From: Flammulina velutipes
Lineage: Eukaryota > Basidiomycota > Agaricomycetes > Agaricales > Physalacriaceae
Assembly: GCA_011800155.1 (NCBI GenBank)
Contig: JAALGH010000015.1
Span: forward strand, 1 to 36,583
Direction: 5' to 3'
DNA: 36,583 nucleotides
In this document: in pieces, positions 10,420-20,436 of the stretch
Numbering within the stretch: position 1 is the first letter of the stretch
Layout of the letters: the number at the start of each line of letters is the position of its first letter
Translations under genes and position numbers: made by a program
The notes under the pieces: model-generated
What the model was told of the DNA's origin: nothing
Database searches by the model: none
Seen by the model: the letters and a program-made list of their open reading frames with translations, nothing else

Positions 10420-10780
10420 GTCTCCAGGAATGTGGAAGTGTGGCGTCCTCGGTGCATGGCAGACAAACAACTGCAAAGCCGAGGCCATTTCAGACCATCC
10501 TTTTGCACGTTTCCACTCCATTCCTTCCCGTCTTTCGTCTCGAACATTGGTCTAACGAAAGGAAAGGCGGTATGGGAATGAATAATTAGCAACAGGATCA
10601 TAGGCCTCGGAGGTGCGCTTCGTCGTGATGCTCTTTTCCTTGCCTAATTGTTTCTTTTCTCTTCACAGGATCCAATCTAGCACCCCTCATATCCAAAGGT
10701 GGTCATTTTGAGTCTTGGCTTTTGAATGATCCCTCAACGCGTACGCGCTGGAGACGATAGCCAGACGAATGTAACACGAT
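10420..10780 (+). repeat. Diverged dispersed direct repeat, copy 1
   Basis: Matching words in the same order link this block to 13330-13720: GTGTGGCG, GCAGACAAACAA, TGCAAAGCC, GGTATGGGAATG, TAGGTGCGCTTCGT-like sequence, TGATGCTCTTTTCCTTG and CGCTGGAGACG. The copies are diverged with insertions and lie about 2.9 kb apart in the same orientation. A short extra match around 9830 (ATGGTCGGCTGGATAT) joins the second copy at 13407. No open frame explains the conservation. Confidence 0.55.
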
Positions 10781-11160
10781 ACACGATACGGACTCGCTCC
10801 CTTCGTTGACCCGTGTTTCTTGCCGTAGACATCTCGTAGAGTCGGTCCTTCCCGGTTCATTCGTTTCCACCTCCGCTCTCGCCTCAGAGAGTTCTCGACA
10901 TCAGTGTCGTCTGCCTATGATGCTACTATGAGGCCAAATCCTTGACTATAGCGCCTGGTGCGTCTGTTACCCTCTGTCAATCTATATTCACGGACAAAGC
11001 TGTAGAATGCGATAGACGCCTCCCTTCCGTCTTCTGTCTACCCACGCTCGCTCCCTCGAGGTTTCATCCGTCCACTAAGCTCTCATTTCTGTATCGTCGA
11101 CGATGCACGGGGCAAGTTCGAATCACGAACATGCTGTATGTATGGGCTTCCTCATATTTT

Positions 11161-11341
11161 TGCCCTGCTCGGGGATAGCGCTCGTCGTCTGGGATCATTA
11201 CTTCAAAGTGATGGATTGTATGCGAGCCAGCAGGTCAGTACGTCTTTCGAGCTTGAGCTGTGACTGATTTGGTATCTTCATTGATTTAGGATGGCCATTG
11301 TCGGAGTCAAACCGGAGTGCTATGTATCGCCCTTCAAGCAG
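11161..11341 (+). pseudogene. Unrecognised spliced gene fragment
   Basis: Two exons join cleanly. The first ends with VMDCMRAS at 11233; intron 11234-11289 has GT-AG ends and an internal CTGAC that could be a branch site; the second reads MAIVGVKPECYVSPFKQ (11291-11341) and is followed by another GT. Downstream, around 11550-11640, a stretch reading NDFTDSAFASRMLKAELDA and SIHPFVKTK may be a further exon, but frames do not connect without assumptions. I cannot name the family. The word VGVKPECYVSPF looks conserved rather than random, so this is probably part of a real gene or relic. Confidence 0.33.
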
Positions 11342-11641
11342 GTACTGAATCCTTAAGGCTTGTCCCCCGTGGCACCTCTTACATTTCCGTTCGGTAGGTG
11401 GCGAATCCTTTCCGTCTTTTTCCATTATAAAACTAGACGCACAGATAGTATTGATGTACCTTTGATTTCCAATGCATAGTTTGGATACCTTCCCAGCCAA
11501 CCTCGCCATTGATGTACTTTCTTTGACTGCCAGAGACGTGCCCCACGGTGCACCGTCGTCGAAAATGACTTCACTGACTCTGCTTTCGCTTCCCGCATGC
11601 TCAAAGCCGAACTTGATGCATCCATTCATCCGTTCGTGAAG

Positions 11642-12277
11642 ACGAAGGTGTTGCCGTAGTCACATTTTCAGGCCCCATCGTTTATATGTGATGCGGTTGT
11701 GCATATTCCACCAAGTCCGAAAATGTTTCTGTTCATCGCAACCCTCGTCTCAGCCAGACTTATCTTCGAATTTCATGGAGTTCCGCATGATGAGCTCATC
11801 ATGTGCATTTGTCCCACTATTTTGCCTCTGCGTGATGTGTTGTCAACTATGAATGTCTCTATATCACTCGGATATATCATCTACAACTTTCCTTGCAATT
11901 TCCTCCTGAAACAAGTGTGATTTGGTGTGTATCTAGCTGCCATGGGTTCCAATTCAGTGTTGAGTTCATTCCAGACAATAAATGCAAAGCAAAGTCGTAT
12001 ATCTAATCCAAAGAAATCATATCCAATCGCGCTAGCAATCCTCACTGTCTCCAGCTCCATTTCAAGTACCCTACTGGCAGCGCTGGGGCCTTGAATGAAC
12101 TCTCCCAGTGTCAGAATGAATTATTCATCACGGAAAGTGTAATATTCAGCATAATTCTTTGCTTATTGACAGAATAGAGATCTTCTATCCTCCTCTTCGT
12201 GGCGACGCGACGCGTCCTTAATGAGGTTTGAGGCTGTGATCGATCATTAAACGTGACTTACACATGACGGAAATTTG
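11642..12277. other. Unassigned region
   Basis: Nothing supported. The sequence is somewhat AT-rich, with no recognisable domain or splice chain. Confidence 0.35.
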
Positions 12278-12310
12278 AAACTTCGGCTCCCTTAAAGGGA
12301 GCCGAAGTTT
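12278..12310. repeat. 33-nt near-perfect palindrome (16-bp arms)
   Basis: AAACTTCGGCTCCCTT at 12278-12293 is followed by a single A and then its exact reverse complement at 12295-12310. Such a long uninterrupted hairpin is uncommon by chance. It could be a collapsed pair of inverted repeats from a small transposable element or a transcript hairpin. Confidence 0.8.
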
Positions 12311-13329
12311 TTGCAGACTAGCGAACACGTGTATCGCACGCCAGATTCAGCATTTGATCTCCCACCATTTTCGGAACTATGTAAAATGCATTCCTCGCCA
12401 ATATTTTCAGTAAGTCTGTTGGTGGAACGTCCTTGGTAGCAGTACGTCCGGCCTCACTGTGTGTCAGATTAATGAGTCGACCATTGGCGCGTTCCGCCGC
12501 CGCCGCCGCGTATTCAGCGTCAGCGCATTTGCCAGCGATCAATGGGCGGATCAAGGGGCCATATGACCGACTCTCATGCATTATCCAACCTATTGGTGAG
12601 TTCGAACTATCGAATGCGACCTATCAGCCGTTTACTTATGTTCAACTCATTGACGTCGAAATTGGACCAGAGGAACGCACCTGCCCTCTTCGCGGGGCTC
12701 GGGAAACAGCTCCTTATTGTCCCAGCCATATTTTTAAAGTGTCTGTACGGCAAAGTGTTCCGCACACTTGGTAAGCTTGTCAGGTTTCTACTACATAACG
12801 AAGATCCGGATAGTAATACAGTACGTGGACGTTCTATCTCACCTTTCAATAGCTTCATATAGGGAACTGAAAATGCCTACGCGAACGATACATGTTGCGA
12901 CCTCATCCGGCCCGTCCTCTGTGTGGCGCACATCCATACTCGACCACCTCAGAATTCATTGTATGCACTTTCGGCTGATACGCAGGATATAATACCTGAT
13001 TGAAACATTCATTTTCGTCCACGAGACGCAATAGCTACGTTAGGTACACTGTCCTTTTGATCTTTACAAGGTGGAGAAATGACTCTGAAGAGCCACAAAT
13101 TGGGCCGCTTCGATGAAATCCCTGTGTGTTCCAAGGTCGAATATGATTCCTAAGTAGCGGTGATGTACGCAGAGAACTGCTGCGAGGTCGACCTTTGGCT
13201 CTTGAAACTTCGTAGGTGGGGTACGTATAATGTTAGACTGTATATCTTTAGCACATTTGTTCATAAAACTAATAAACCCGGTTTAGACACATGAATATCA
13301 ATACATTCGATAACCTGCCCCCAAGTATG
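12311..13329. other. Unassigned region with weak open frames
   Basis: Open frames at 12433-12774 and 12542-12862 (plus) and 12318-12581 (minus) overlap and show no known domain. One frame reads ALFAGLGKQLLIVPAIFLKC, which is hydrophobic, and ends at a possible GT donor near 12821. No model could be completed. Confidence 0.3.
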
Positions 13330-13720
13330 ATGATATTTGGCGAAAGTGTGGCGCCGTCGCAGACAAACAAATGCAAAGCCTATACCTCTTTCGGAGCTAC
13401 CTCCATGGTCGACTGGATATATTCTTCTGCGCTACGCTCCCTCGCATCTTTCGCGTTCAACATCCGGTAAATACAAGGAAATGTGGTATGGGAATGGATA
13501 GCAATATGATCACAGGCCGGACTAGGTGCGCTTCGTTATGATGCTCTTTTCCTTGACTAATCTCCCCTTATCTGTCCGTAGCCATCCAGTACAGCCAGCT
13601 CGTCATGTAGGAGCGTGGTGGTTACGGAACCCGTCTTCGAACATCCGCATTCCTGATTGTGGACATACCCAACTGGACACTATTAAGACGATACACGCTG
13701 GAGACGGATGGAATATCGTT
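13330..13720 (+). repeat. Diverged dispersed direct repeat, copy 2
   Basis: Partner of 10420-10780 in the same orientation, sharing the ordered words GTGTGGCG, CAGACAAACAAATGCAAAGCC, GGTATGGGAATGGATA, GTGCGCTTCGTTATGATGCT and CGCTGGAGACG. The two copies differ by small insertions and deletions. Confidence 0.55.
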
Positions 13721-13941
13721 CTGATAGAGACCTTGGAAATGGCGACGACGCAGCTTTCGCACGATAGAAGAATTGAAGAGGGCAAAGGATGAGTGCACGG
13801 GACACAAGGTTCGTGTTTCTACATAGTTTTTGACGTAGCTCACCTTGTCTGTAGCATTTGAATGCGCCTCAGTTGGCCTTTAAGCCTGAAAAACGACGCC
13901 AGTGTCAGGGGATCATTTACAAGCTGCCATCACTGACTTGG

Positions 13942-14823
13942 CTGGGATTTTGTGGCAACAAAGGGTGGGTAGACCCAAACGTTGCAATGGACCCGTTACT
14001 ACGCTAGTTACCACATATAGATTCTGAATTCTTGCCTTTGCTAAACTTTTCCTAGCTAGCGCGCACTATTAATGGTTTGGATAGTATTTCAATAGTCGTT
14101 ATTACGCTGTATTGATAACAACACTGCTGCTTCACTTACTATTGGTGTGTTCCAACTGACCTAATGTTAACAGAAACTATTGCAATGCACTTGTAACACC
14201 ATCACAATTAGTAGTCTATTACAACAGTGAATTGCAACACATGGAGTGGCGCATTCCACCCGCGATCAGTGGCGCTTCCGGATGCGTGGTTGAAGTGACC
14301 CTCAGGGTGGATGCCGGTACGGCGGGCGCGAAACATTTGTTGAGGCTGTATGAAGAAAGGCCACTCATAGGATTCAGTGGCACGATGGTGGTGGTAAGAA
14401 GCAAAGGTAGGCAATATCGCATGGTCAGAGTGAACCATGAGTTGCTTTGTTTGCATTGTCGAGTATCAAGTTTCCGAGCAAATTAGCCTTCTTTGTCGGC
14501 ATCACACATTATATATGGGGCGGCCGGTACAGGATCGTCACCGTCTAACACGCCACTTGCACGCTACCTTGTACACTTAATATATTGGCTTTTCAAGCTT
14601 GTCCGTCTTTTCCAACGGAATGGCATTGCAACATGCTGTAGTGACATCTACAAGGCGATGTCAACGCAATGAGAGAGCATGCACCCATATATCCGAGGGG
14701 TGGTTATGATTGCAGTACTCAGGCTCTGGGAATGAAGTACTTACGAAGATTTATTGCAACGTGTGTCAACAAATGTGTTGTAACATTGTGGTCCACCCAC
14801 CCTTTGTTACTACAAAATCACAG
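13942..14823. mobile_element. Non-autonomous element with terminal inverted repeats
   Basis: The ends at 13942-13975 and 14790-14823 are inverted repeats matching at 30 of 34 positions, with the shared core AACAAAGGGTGGGT. The element is about 882 bp. Inside both ends and in the middle the word TTGCAA recurs (near 13982, 14180, 14231, 14628, 14752), often as ATTGCAAC, which looks like a subterminal binding motif. The 84-codon open frame at 14232-14486 has no transposase motif, so it would depend on an enzyme supplied elsewhere. A clean target-site duplication is not visible, so the outer limits are uncertain by a few bases. Confidence 0.6.
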
Positions 14824-14843
14824 ATATTACTGGAAGAACGTGT

Positions 14844-15570
14844 ACTTACCATTTCAGACGTCGTGCAGTTGTGTATGAGCCATTCGGTGCGTATTCCAAG
14901 TCTTGGTTGATAGCTAGATGAAGGTTCTGACGAGGAAAAGTAGCAGAGACTCGTACCCGTCGATGACAGCCCCGGGAGGACGCCACATTCGAACCCCCGG
15001 ATATCGCAGTCGATAGTACACTGTCGGGACCGCGTTAGCGTACAAATACAATCATAGTCGTGTCAAAAACGTACCGTGATCGCCTGACGAGACCAAGTCT
15101 CGAAGCGCGCGACTTACGAAAATGAGCGCCGAAACTGGTCAAAACTACCCAAATCTAAACTCGCTCCAGCGGCTTTCGGGACGCTACTAGTCCATTCTAT
15201 GTATTCTGAACCATTGGGAAACAACTCCACAGAGGTCCCCTAGCCTTTGAAGGTAAGTTCTTCAAGCTTCATTCCAAACCAAGGAAATAATAGACTTACC
15301 TTTCGAAAGGTCGTGTAGCTGCATATGGGCCAGGCAAGTGCTCGCTCAGACTGCTATTCATCAGTTAGATGAACGTATTGACAGAGTCAAACGATAACCA
15401 TACGCACGCGTCGAAGATATTGCACCTTGGACGCCACATTCGAGCTCCCGGATATCGCGCCGAATAATGTCCTACTGAAGATGTGTTAGCGTACCAATGC
15501 ATTCATATTTATATGATAAACGTACCGCTATTGTCTCGAGAAGATGAGACGCGATACGCAAGAGTTGGGA
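14844..15570 (-). repeat. 450-bp tandem duplication of exon-like units
   Basis: Two units at about 14844-15118 and 15294-15569 share landmarks at a nearly constant 450-bp offset: ACTTACC (14844, 15294), GACGCCACATTCGA, CCCGGATATCGC, GTTAGCGTAC and AACGTACC (15069, 15519). On the minus strand the matching parts look like exons bounded by GTAAG and GTACG donors. The first unit reads YYRLRYPGVRMWRPPGAVID then, after a short intron, YQPRLGIRTEWLIHNC. The second reads YSARYPGARMWRPRCNIFDA then SLSEHLPGPYAATRPFE. I cannot name the protein. Conserved RYPG.RMWRP with conserved splice signals suggests duplicated coding exons. Confidence 0.5.
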
Positions 15571-16580
15571 AAATCGGTGCCGAAGGAGGGCAAATGGCGG
15601 GAATTCAAAGTCGTTGCTACGCGTCTGGGATCAGCAAGGAACAAATCTAAATGAGTATAGACAACATACGACGCTGACGCAGATGTCCTACGGGCGTCGG
15701 AACATTAGCTCATGGTGGAATGAACCAAACCAAATCCAAAGGCCCGAAGGCACATGAGAGACGAACATCAACGTACCAAGCGACGATGACATGCGCCAAG
15801 GTACGATATAACCCTTCGTATTGACGAGCGCCAAGCACTATCACGTCGAACATGTTTCGAAAATCTTGCAAAATGTGGCTCCGTGTGGCGCACGACGGCG
15901 TGAGACGAAAGGATACTAGAGGAGTAAGGTAAACGTTAACGTACATAAATATAGATCAATAGACATGACTTACCATTGTTGACCGTGAGCCTCGACGCGT
16001 ACCGAGTAACTTGAGTCCGAGTCCCGGGCGCGCCGCATAATAAGACGGTCCTAAAGGAAGAAGGTCAGTGTTGATATAGTACAGAAATAAGCATTAGACG
16101 AACCTAATGATATCCAACGCGAGAACCTAAGGTGGAAAGGATCAGAGACGTAACTTGAATTCCCAACATACCCGTAGGACTAGCCTTCGACCAGATACGA
16201 GTTTGTACGTTCTGTGAGACGAGAGTTAAACATACATCAAAGACCAGTCAGAGAACGTCAGGTTTAAAGTCCATAATTTTAGTATATTAGCAATCAAGAC
16301 AATACCAACGTTCAAGAACGATCCATCCGCGCGATGTTAGTATGCTAAGCGTATCGTAGTCACGGTGCTATTTACATCATGGGCGCCAAAGATATAGTAG
16401 AGTTTACACCTGTGGTTACCCGCTCCGTCGCCCAGCAAATGAAATCATCGTTAGACTAATGTTTGGTTTCCGTGACAGAAATGTAAGTACCTTGCTCGTT
16501 CAAACGACCGAGATTCTATACCAAACGCCAAGTGTACTCCAGTGACGACGACATCCTTTCCCACCACGCGTCAACAGCAT

Positions 16581-16627
16581 GGCCAACACCATCCTTGCGG
16601 ATGGCTCGTTGGTATACCAACGTGGCC
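16581..16627 (+). repeat. Three-stem structured repeat, copy B
   Basis: Outer stem GGCCA (16581-16585) with TGGCC (16623-16627). Hairpin 1 is ACCATCC (16588-16594) with GGATGGC (16599-16605). Hairpin 2 is a perfect 16-bp palindrome, CGTTGGTATACCAACG, at 16607-16622. Compared with copy A, one base pair in hairpin 2 changes from C-G to T-A on both sides. Confidence 0.65.
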
Positions 16628-16887
16628 AGTGCTGTGTGGACTATGCATATTAACTTTGTTATCCAAGCAAAGTCGGGTGATAGTACCATACATTCGGAGT
16701 CGACGATTAGGGCTAGATACAACATCTGGTTAGCGAACGTCGAACGAAAGGGTAAGTAAAAAAAGACGACGTACCTCCCGTAGTGGTGTCGTTCTATGCT
16801 TCGTCGTCCTAGGCGCTGGTAGATAGTTAGTATGTCGGCGGATTACTGTGGAAAGCAAACATACAGTAAGTAGTAGTAGTAGCAACC

Positions 16888-16939
16888 TTGGCCAAGTCGG
16901 TATACCAACTAGCCGTCCGAACAGGACGGCGTTGGCCAA
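16888..16939 (-). repeat. Three-stem structured repeat, copy C
   Basis: On the minus strand, TTGGCCAA occurs at both ends. Hairpin 1 is GCCGTCC with GGACGGC around a five-base loop. Hairpin 2 is AGTTGGTATACCGACT, where the outer pair is A-T instead of the C-G in copies A and B and one pair is a T-G wobble. It lies about 260 bp from copy B in the opposite orientation. Confidence 0.65.
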
Positions 16940-17681
16940 GTTGCGAAATCTGTATGTGGGGTCGAGACGTTTGTTGACGTTGAGGATGGTATGGGTCGCT
17001 AAGAAGGGTGCGGGTTAGGAGGGGTAACGTTCCCATACTATCCACGGGCAGCGAAATGGTACAGAACTAGAGTCGATGTTAGTAACTGCCAATATAAAGG
17101 CTATTAAAGACTTGCGTATTCGTTTGCATAGGATATAGCACCACCTCGCGTGCGTTGCGACGAATTACAACCGACGAGTCCAGTAACCAGCGCTAAAAGT
17201 AAGATCGGGACGAGGCGACAAGACCAGAGCACAGAGACTCGAGATACTGTTGCCGAATAGCCATAGTAATCGTCGTTAGCGAGGTGTCCAAGAATCAATG
17301 GTGTCAATCGTCAAGTCATTCGTCAACGCGTTGGGTACGCGGACATTGTCGTTTGGTTAGGGGCTCGTGATTTCGAGTAAGAGGCAAATAGTCAGCAACG
17401 GGACTGTCAGACCTAGTCAGAACCGAGCCTTACCTACCACCCCATGGTCTATGCCGACGACCCATTAGTTGAACAGTGAATCGATACGGTTAGATGGAGT
17501 GAATTCGAAGGAGAACATAGGGTACGCACCGATTTGCTATGAATCGGAGTATAGGCGCTAGGCGAGCGTCTATTCCTTGATCCAAGTGAACGGCCTAATC
17601 GATAGTGTATCCTTGAGCGCTTGTATGGCTGAGGCTCGGGTAAGAAGCAGTCAAAATCGAATTTAAAAAGAGACGCACTGT

Positions 17682-17737
17682 TTGGCCAAGTCGCTAAGAG
17701 CGACTACTAGCCGTCCGTATAGGACGGTGTTGGGCAA
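17682..17737 (-). repeat. Three-stem structured repeat, copy D
   Basis: On the minus strand, hairpin 1 is ACCGTCC with GGACGGC, and hairpin 2 is AGTCGCT-CTT-AGCGACT, a completely different but still perfect stem. The outer stem retains TTGGCC on one side, while the other side reads TGCCCAAC, a partial match. Confidence 0.6.
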
Positions 17738-18589
17738 CGGTGGGGCGGAACGAATGGATACGGCTGTGAGGATATGGTGTCGGAATCTGAAATAGGTATT
17801 AACAAGAGGAAAGAAAAGCGGGTACGTAGCGACATACCTTATACTCATAGTACTCGTTTCGTTTGCGGTACTTGATTTTGTACGCAATGAGGAGGCAAAT
17901 TGTCTCGAGGGATTGCTTTCCTCTGTCTTAATCGGGCCCTCGATGTGGTTGGACGGGTTTTCCTGGCCGGTTAATAATCAGACATTGGTAGAATAAAATG
18001 GTGCAGGCCTTACCAATCGGCAGGGGAGGGAGAAAAGGTTAGGGAAGTGACAAGGCGAAAAGGCAATGATTGGGCAATGACATGAAGCTGATCGTCCTCA
18101 AATAGATACAAACAAGGCAGGCCTTATCCTTCAACGTTCAACGATTGCTTCCATCCTCATTCTCTTCCGAGCGCGTTTTCTCGTCGAAGTATGGCATCGT
18201 GGATGGCCGACCCCAGCGGTCTCGTGCAGATTCTGCAAACAATCCATGAATCGACGGATGCACTACGCAACGGCGCACTGGATGCTGCGTCTACTTGCGG
18301 ATGAGCCTGCTCGTCAATGAACGGATCTGGATATGAACGTAGGAGAGACCCGAGCAGCAGGCCGACGGTGCATCGTTGGTTTCTCGGGTCGAACATTTGT
18401 CGTATTTTGCAGCTTTGGGTGGCTCACCTCGTTCGTGCAGACAACGAGCAATGCGGTGTACGTTTCCACATCTTATATCATTTCTCCATGCTCACCACCA
18501 TCATTTACAGTGTGATGAACGTGTCCTTGTTGCCTGGTCGCGATATTGAGGACAAGCTGTTTGGCGTTCTCGTCAGGCTGCCTCTGTCT

Positions 18590-20110
18590 CCGTGTCATCA
18601 GGTCCCCCATCTGTCACTGCTTCCACTACCGCCTCGGACGCCAGCCTGGGTGCAGCGCTCTCCATCTGTAAGGTCGTTTATTGTTATAGTTTGACTACCA
18701 ACTCACTATCACCCTCAGTCTTCATCCCATCTGGAATCTCAACATTGATCTCGGAGTACCGTATGGGCAACGATTACAAGCGCTTCATCGTTCTCGTCAC
18801 GGTTCCGTTCTTCCTTTGCGTCTCCATGGTAAGTATCGATTTACTGTCTCGGTGTTTTACTCACTCTAATCACTCCAATAGTTTTTCTGCCTGCAGTCAT
18901 CACAAATGTGTCCTTTGTGTGCGTCAGCTCGTATAGATCTCCTCTCAGTCTCTTTAGTCTCTGACCCGTCGCCCAATACCACGAAAACTCCAAATACTAC
19001 TCGGCCGTCACACCCGAAGCTAATCCCGAACTGGATGGCCGTCTTCCCTATGTGACTGTAGAACGTTTACAAGGAAGGCCTCGAAGAAACCATGTATGTC
19101 TTTTTGTCTAACTCCTTTACCTACGCGATCCTGATATCTCCCTTAGTGCCCCATCCAAAAGGCCATGCGGACCTACGCTCGCCAAGGTGGTACCTCCACC
19201 ATCTTCGTCCACGATGTCGGTCTCCAACTTCTACCCGAAGACGAGAAGGAGAAACAAATATCCTTCTACGTGAATCACAGCATCGGCTGGGTGGCGCGTC
19301 CCCCGCATTCGGGCGATCCTGATGGATACAAACGCGCATGTCCTTTCAAGAAGGTATCGAACGTGGATTATGGCTTGGCGTTGTTGCTGCAGAGATGGAG
19401 CGCAAGTTGAAGGAATTGGAGGAGAGCGAGAAGGGTGAACATGAGGAAGGGTTGGAGGATAAGGCTTTTGAGATGGCCATCGAGGAAATCTACTAGGAGA
19501 GCGGTCAGCCAGCGTTGGAGGCCTTGGGCTTGCAATGCAGGTAGTCTTCGCATGGGAGATGTCATCCTCATCGTCGCCTCGGACAACATGGTTCCAGAGG
19601 TATGTTTCTTTTAGTCCATCGATATCCTTAGGTCTAATTGGGTTTCGTAGGATTCTTTCCGCGATGCTGCTCGCGAACTAACTGAATGTCCCAACGTTGC
19701 TATTATCCAACATAACCCTACTTTTGTCTTCCATTTACACTCGCACTAATTGCTTTGATAGACATTATGCAAGTCGCGCACCACTACATCAAGGATGGTA
19801 TCGCGCATTTCACCAGGTGCATTAACAGATGTATCTCCATGGGCTGCGCCAACGGCGAGGTCGCACCTTTCGTTGGGCATAACACCTTCCTTTGGTGGTC
19901 GGCTATCCAAGACGCGGCGTTCATCGATCCGGATGACGGCGTCAACAAGATTTGGTCGAAGAGCAACGTCTCGGAGGACTTTGAGCATGGTGTTACGGCT
20001 CCAGGTAAGATATTTTGGCTTTGCGGAATTCATTGCTAATGATCGCATAGTTGAAAGGTTACATCATTCGCTGGGCTACATACTTGAACAAGGGTTGAGA
20101 TGCATAGTTT
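18590..20110 (+). pseudogene. GT2 polysaccharide-synthase-like glycosyltransferase pseudogene
   Basis: A broken copy of a membrane-bound family 2 glycosyltransferase of the fungal type related to glucan/cellulose-synthase-like proteins. Ordered pieces are IPSGISTLISEYRMGNDYKR, then a hydrophobic VLVTVPFFLCV, FLPAVITNVSFVCV, YHENSKYYSAVTPEANPELD, VYKEGLEETM, MRTYARQGGTSTIFVHDVG, then IGWVARPPHSGDPDGYKRA, GDVILIVASDNMVPE, VAHHYIKDGIAHFTR, CISMGCANGEVAPFVGHN, AAFIDPDDGVNKIW, NVSEDFE and LKGYIIRWATY. In the family an Asp pair in the DDG word binds the nucleotide sugar and DSD is the DxD metal motif; here they read HDVG and ASD, so key acids are lost. Frames change after LPYVTV, after GLAL and after SEDFE, and a stop follows WATYLNKG. 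The C-terminal membrane helices are absent. Confidence 0.82.
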
Positions 20111-20120
20111 GTGTATAGTA

Positions 20121-20436
20121 GTCGGTAATGCACATTTGAACAGTGAACGCTTACTTCGCGAGACGTAGAGGTCCTCCTCACAGTAGATCAGCCGCACCAT
20201 TGCATTCAATATTTTCTATCTACACTAGACCAAAAAGAATGGGTGTATACATTAAATGGAAATAAAGTACTAGGCAGACGGGAGTAGGTAGAAAAACGGT
20301 AGAGGTACTGTTGGCTGGGACGTCTGAACGAGTGGGAGTAGAATCCGTTTAGATATGCTAGATATGCCGAATAGCATGCAACGATCCGTGGTATCCATCC
20401 ATTCCGGCAATTATAAAAAGAGATGCACCCGACGAT
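20121..20436. other. Intergenic sequence between two pseudogenes
   Basis: Tail-to-tail spacer between the GT2 and G-alpha relics. No gene, repeat or RNA is recognised in it. Confidence 0.4.

Larger units (their letters stand above)
15571..18580. other. Unassigned, probably decayed intron-rich sequence
   Basis: No gene could be assembled. The minus strand carries an excess of donor-like words (GTACG and GTAAG, seen as CGTAC and CTTAC on the plus strand, for example near 15768, 15970, 16770, 17436, 17526 and 17836), as if an intron-rich gene family had once occupied it. Three structured repeats lie within. The stretch 18150-18580 may hold degraded upstream exons of the GT2 gene that follows. 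Confidence 0.35.

Noticed and set aside
11112..11124. GTTCGAATC-like word resembling a tRNA B box
   Set aside because: No matching A box, acceptor stem or anticodon arm could be found at the right spacing.
14232..14486. 84-codon frame inside the inverted-repeat element as a transposase
   Set aside because: It is too short and has no DDE/D or zinc-binding motif.
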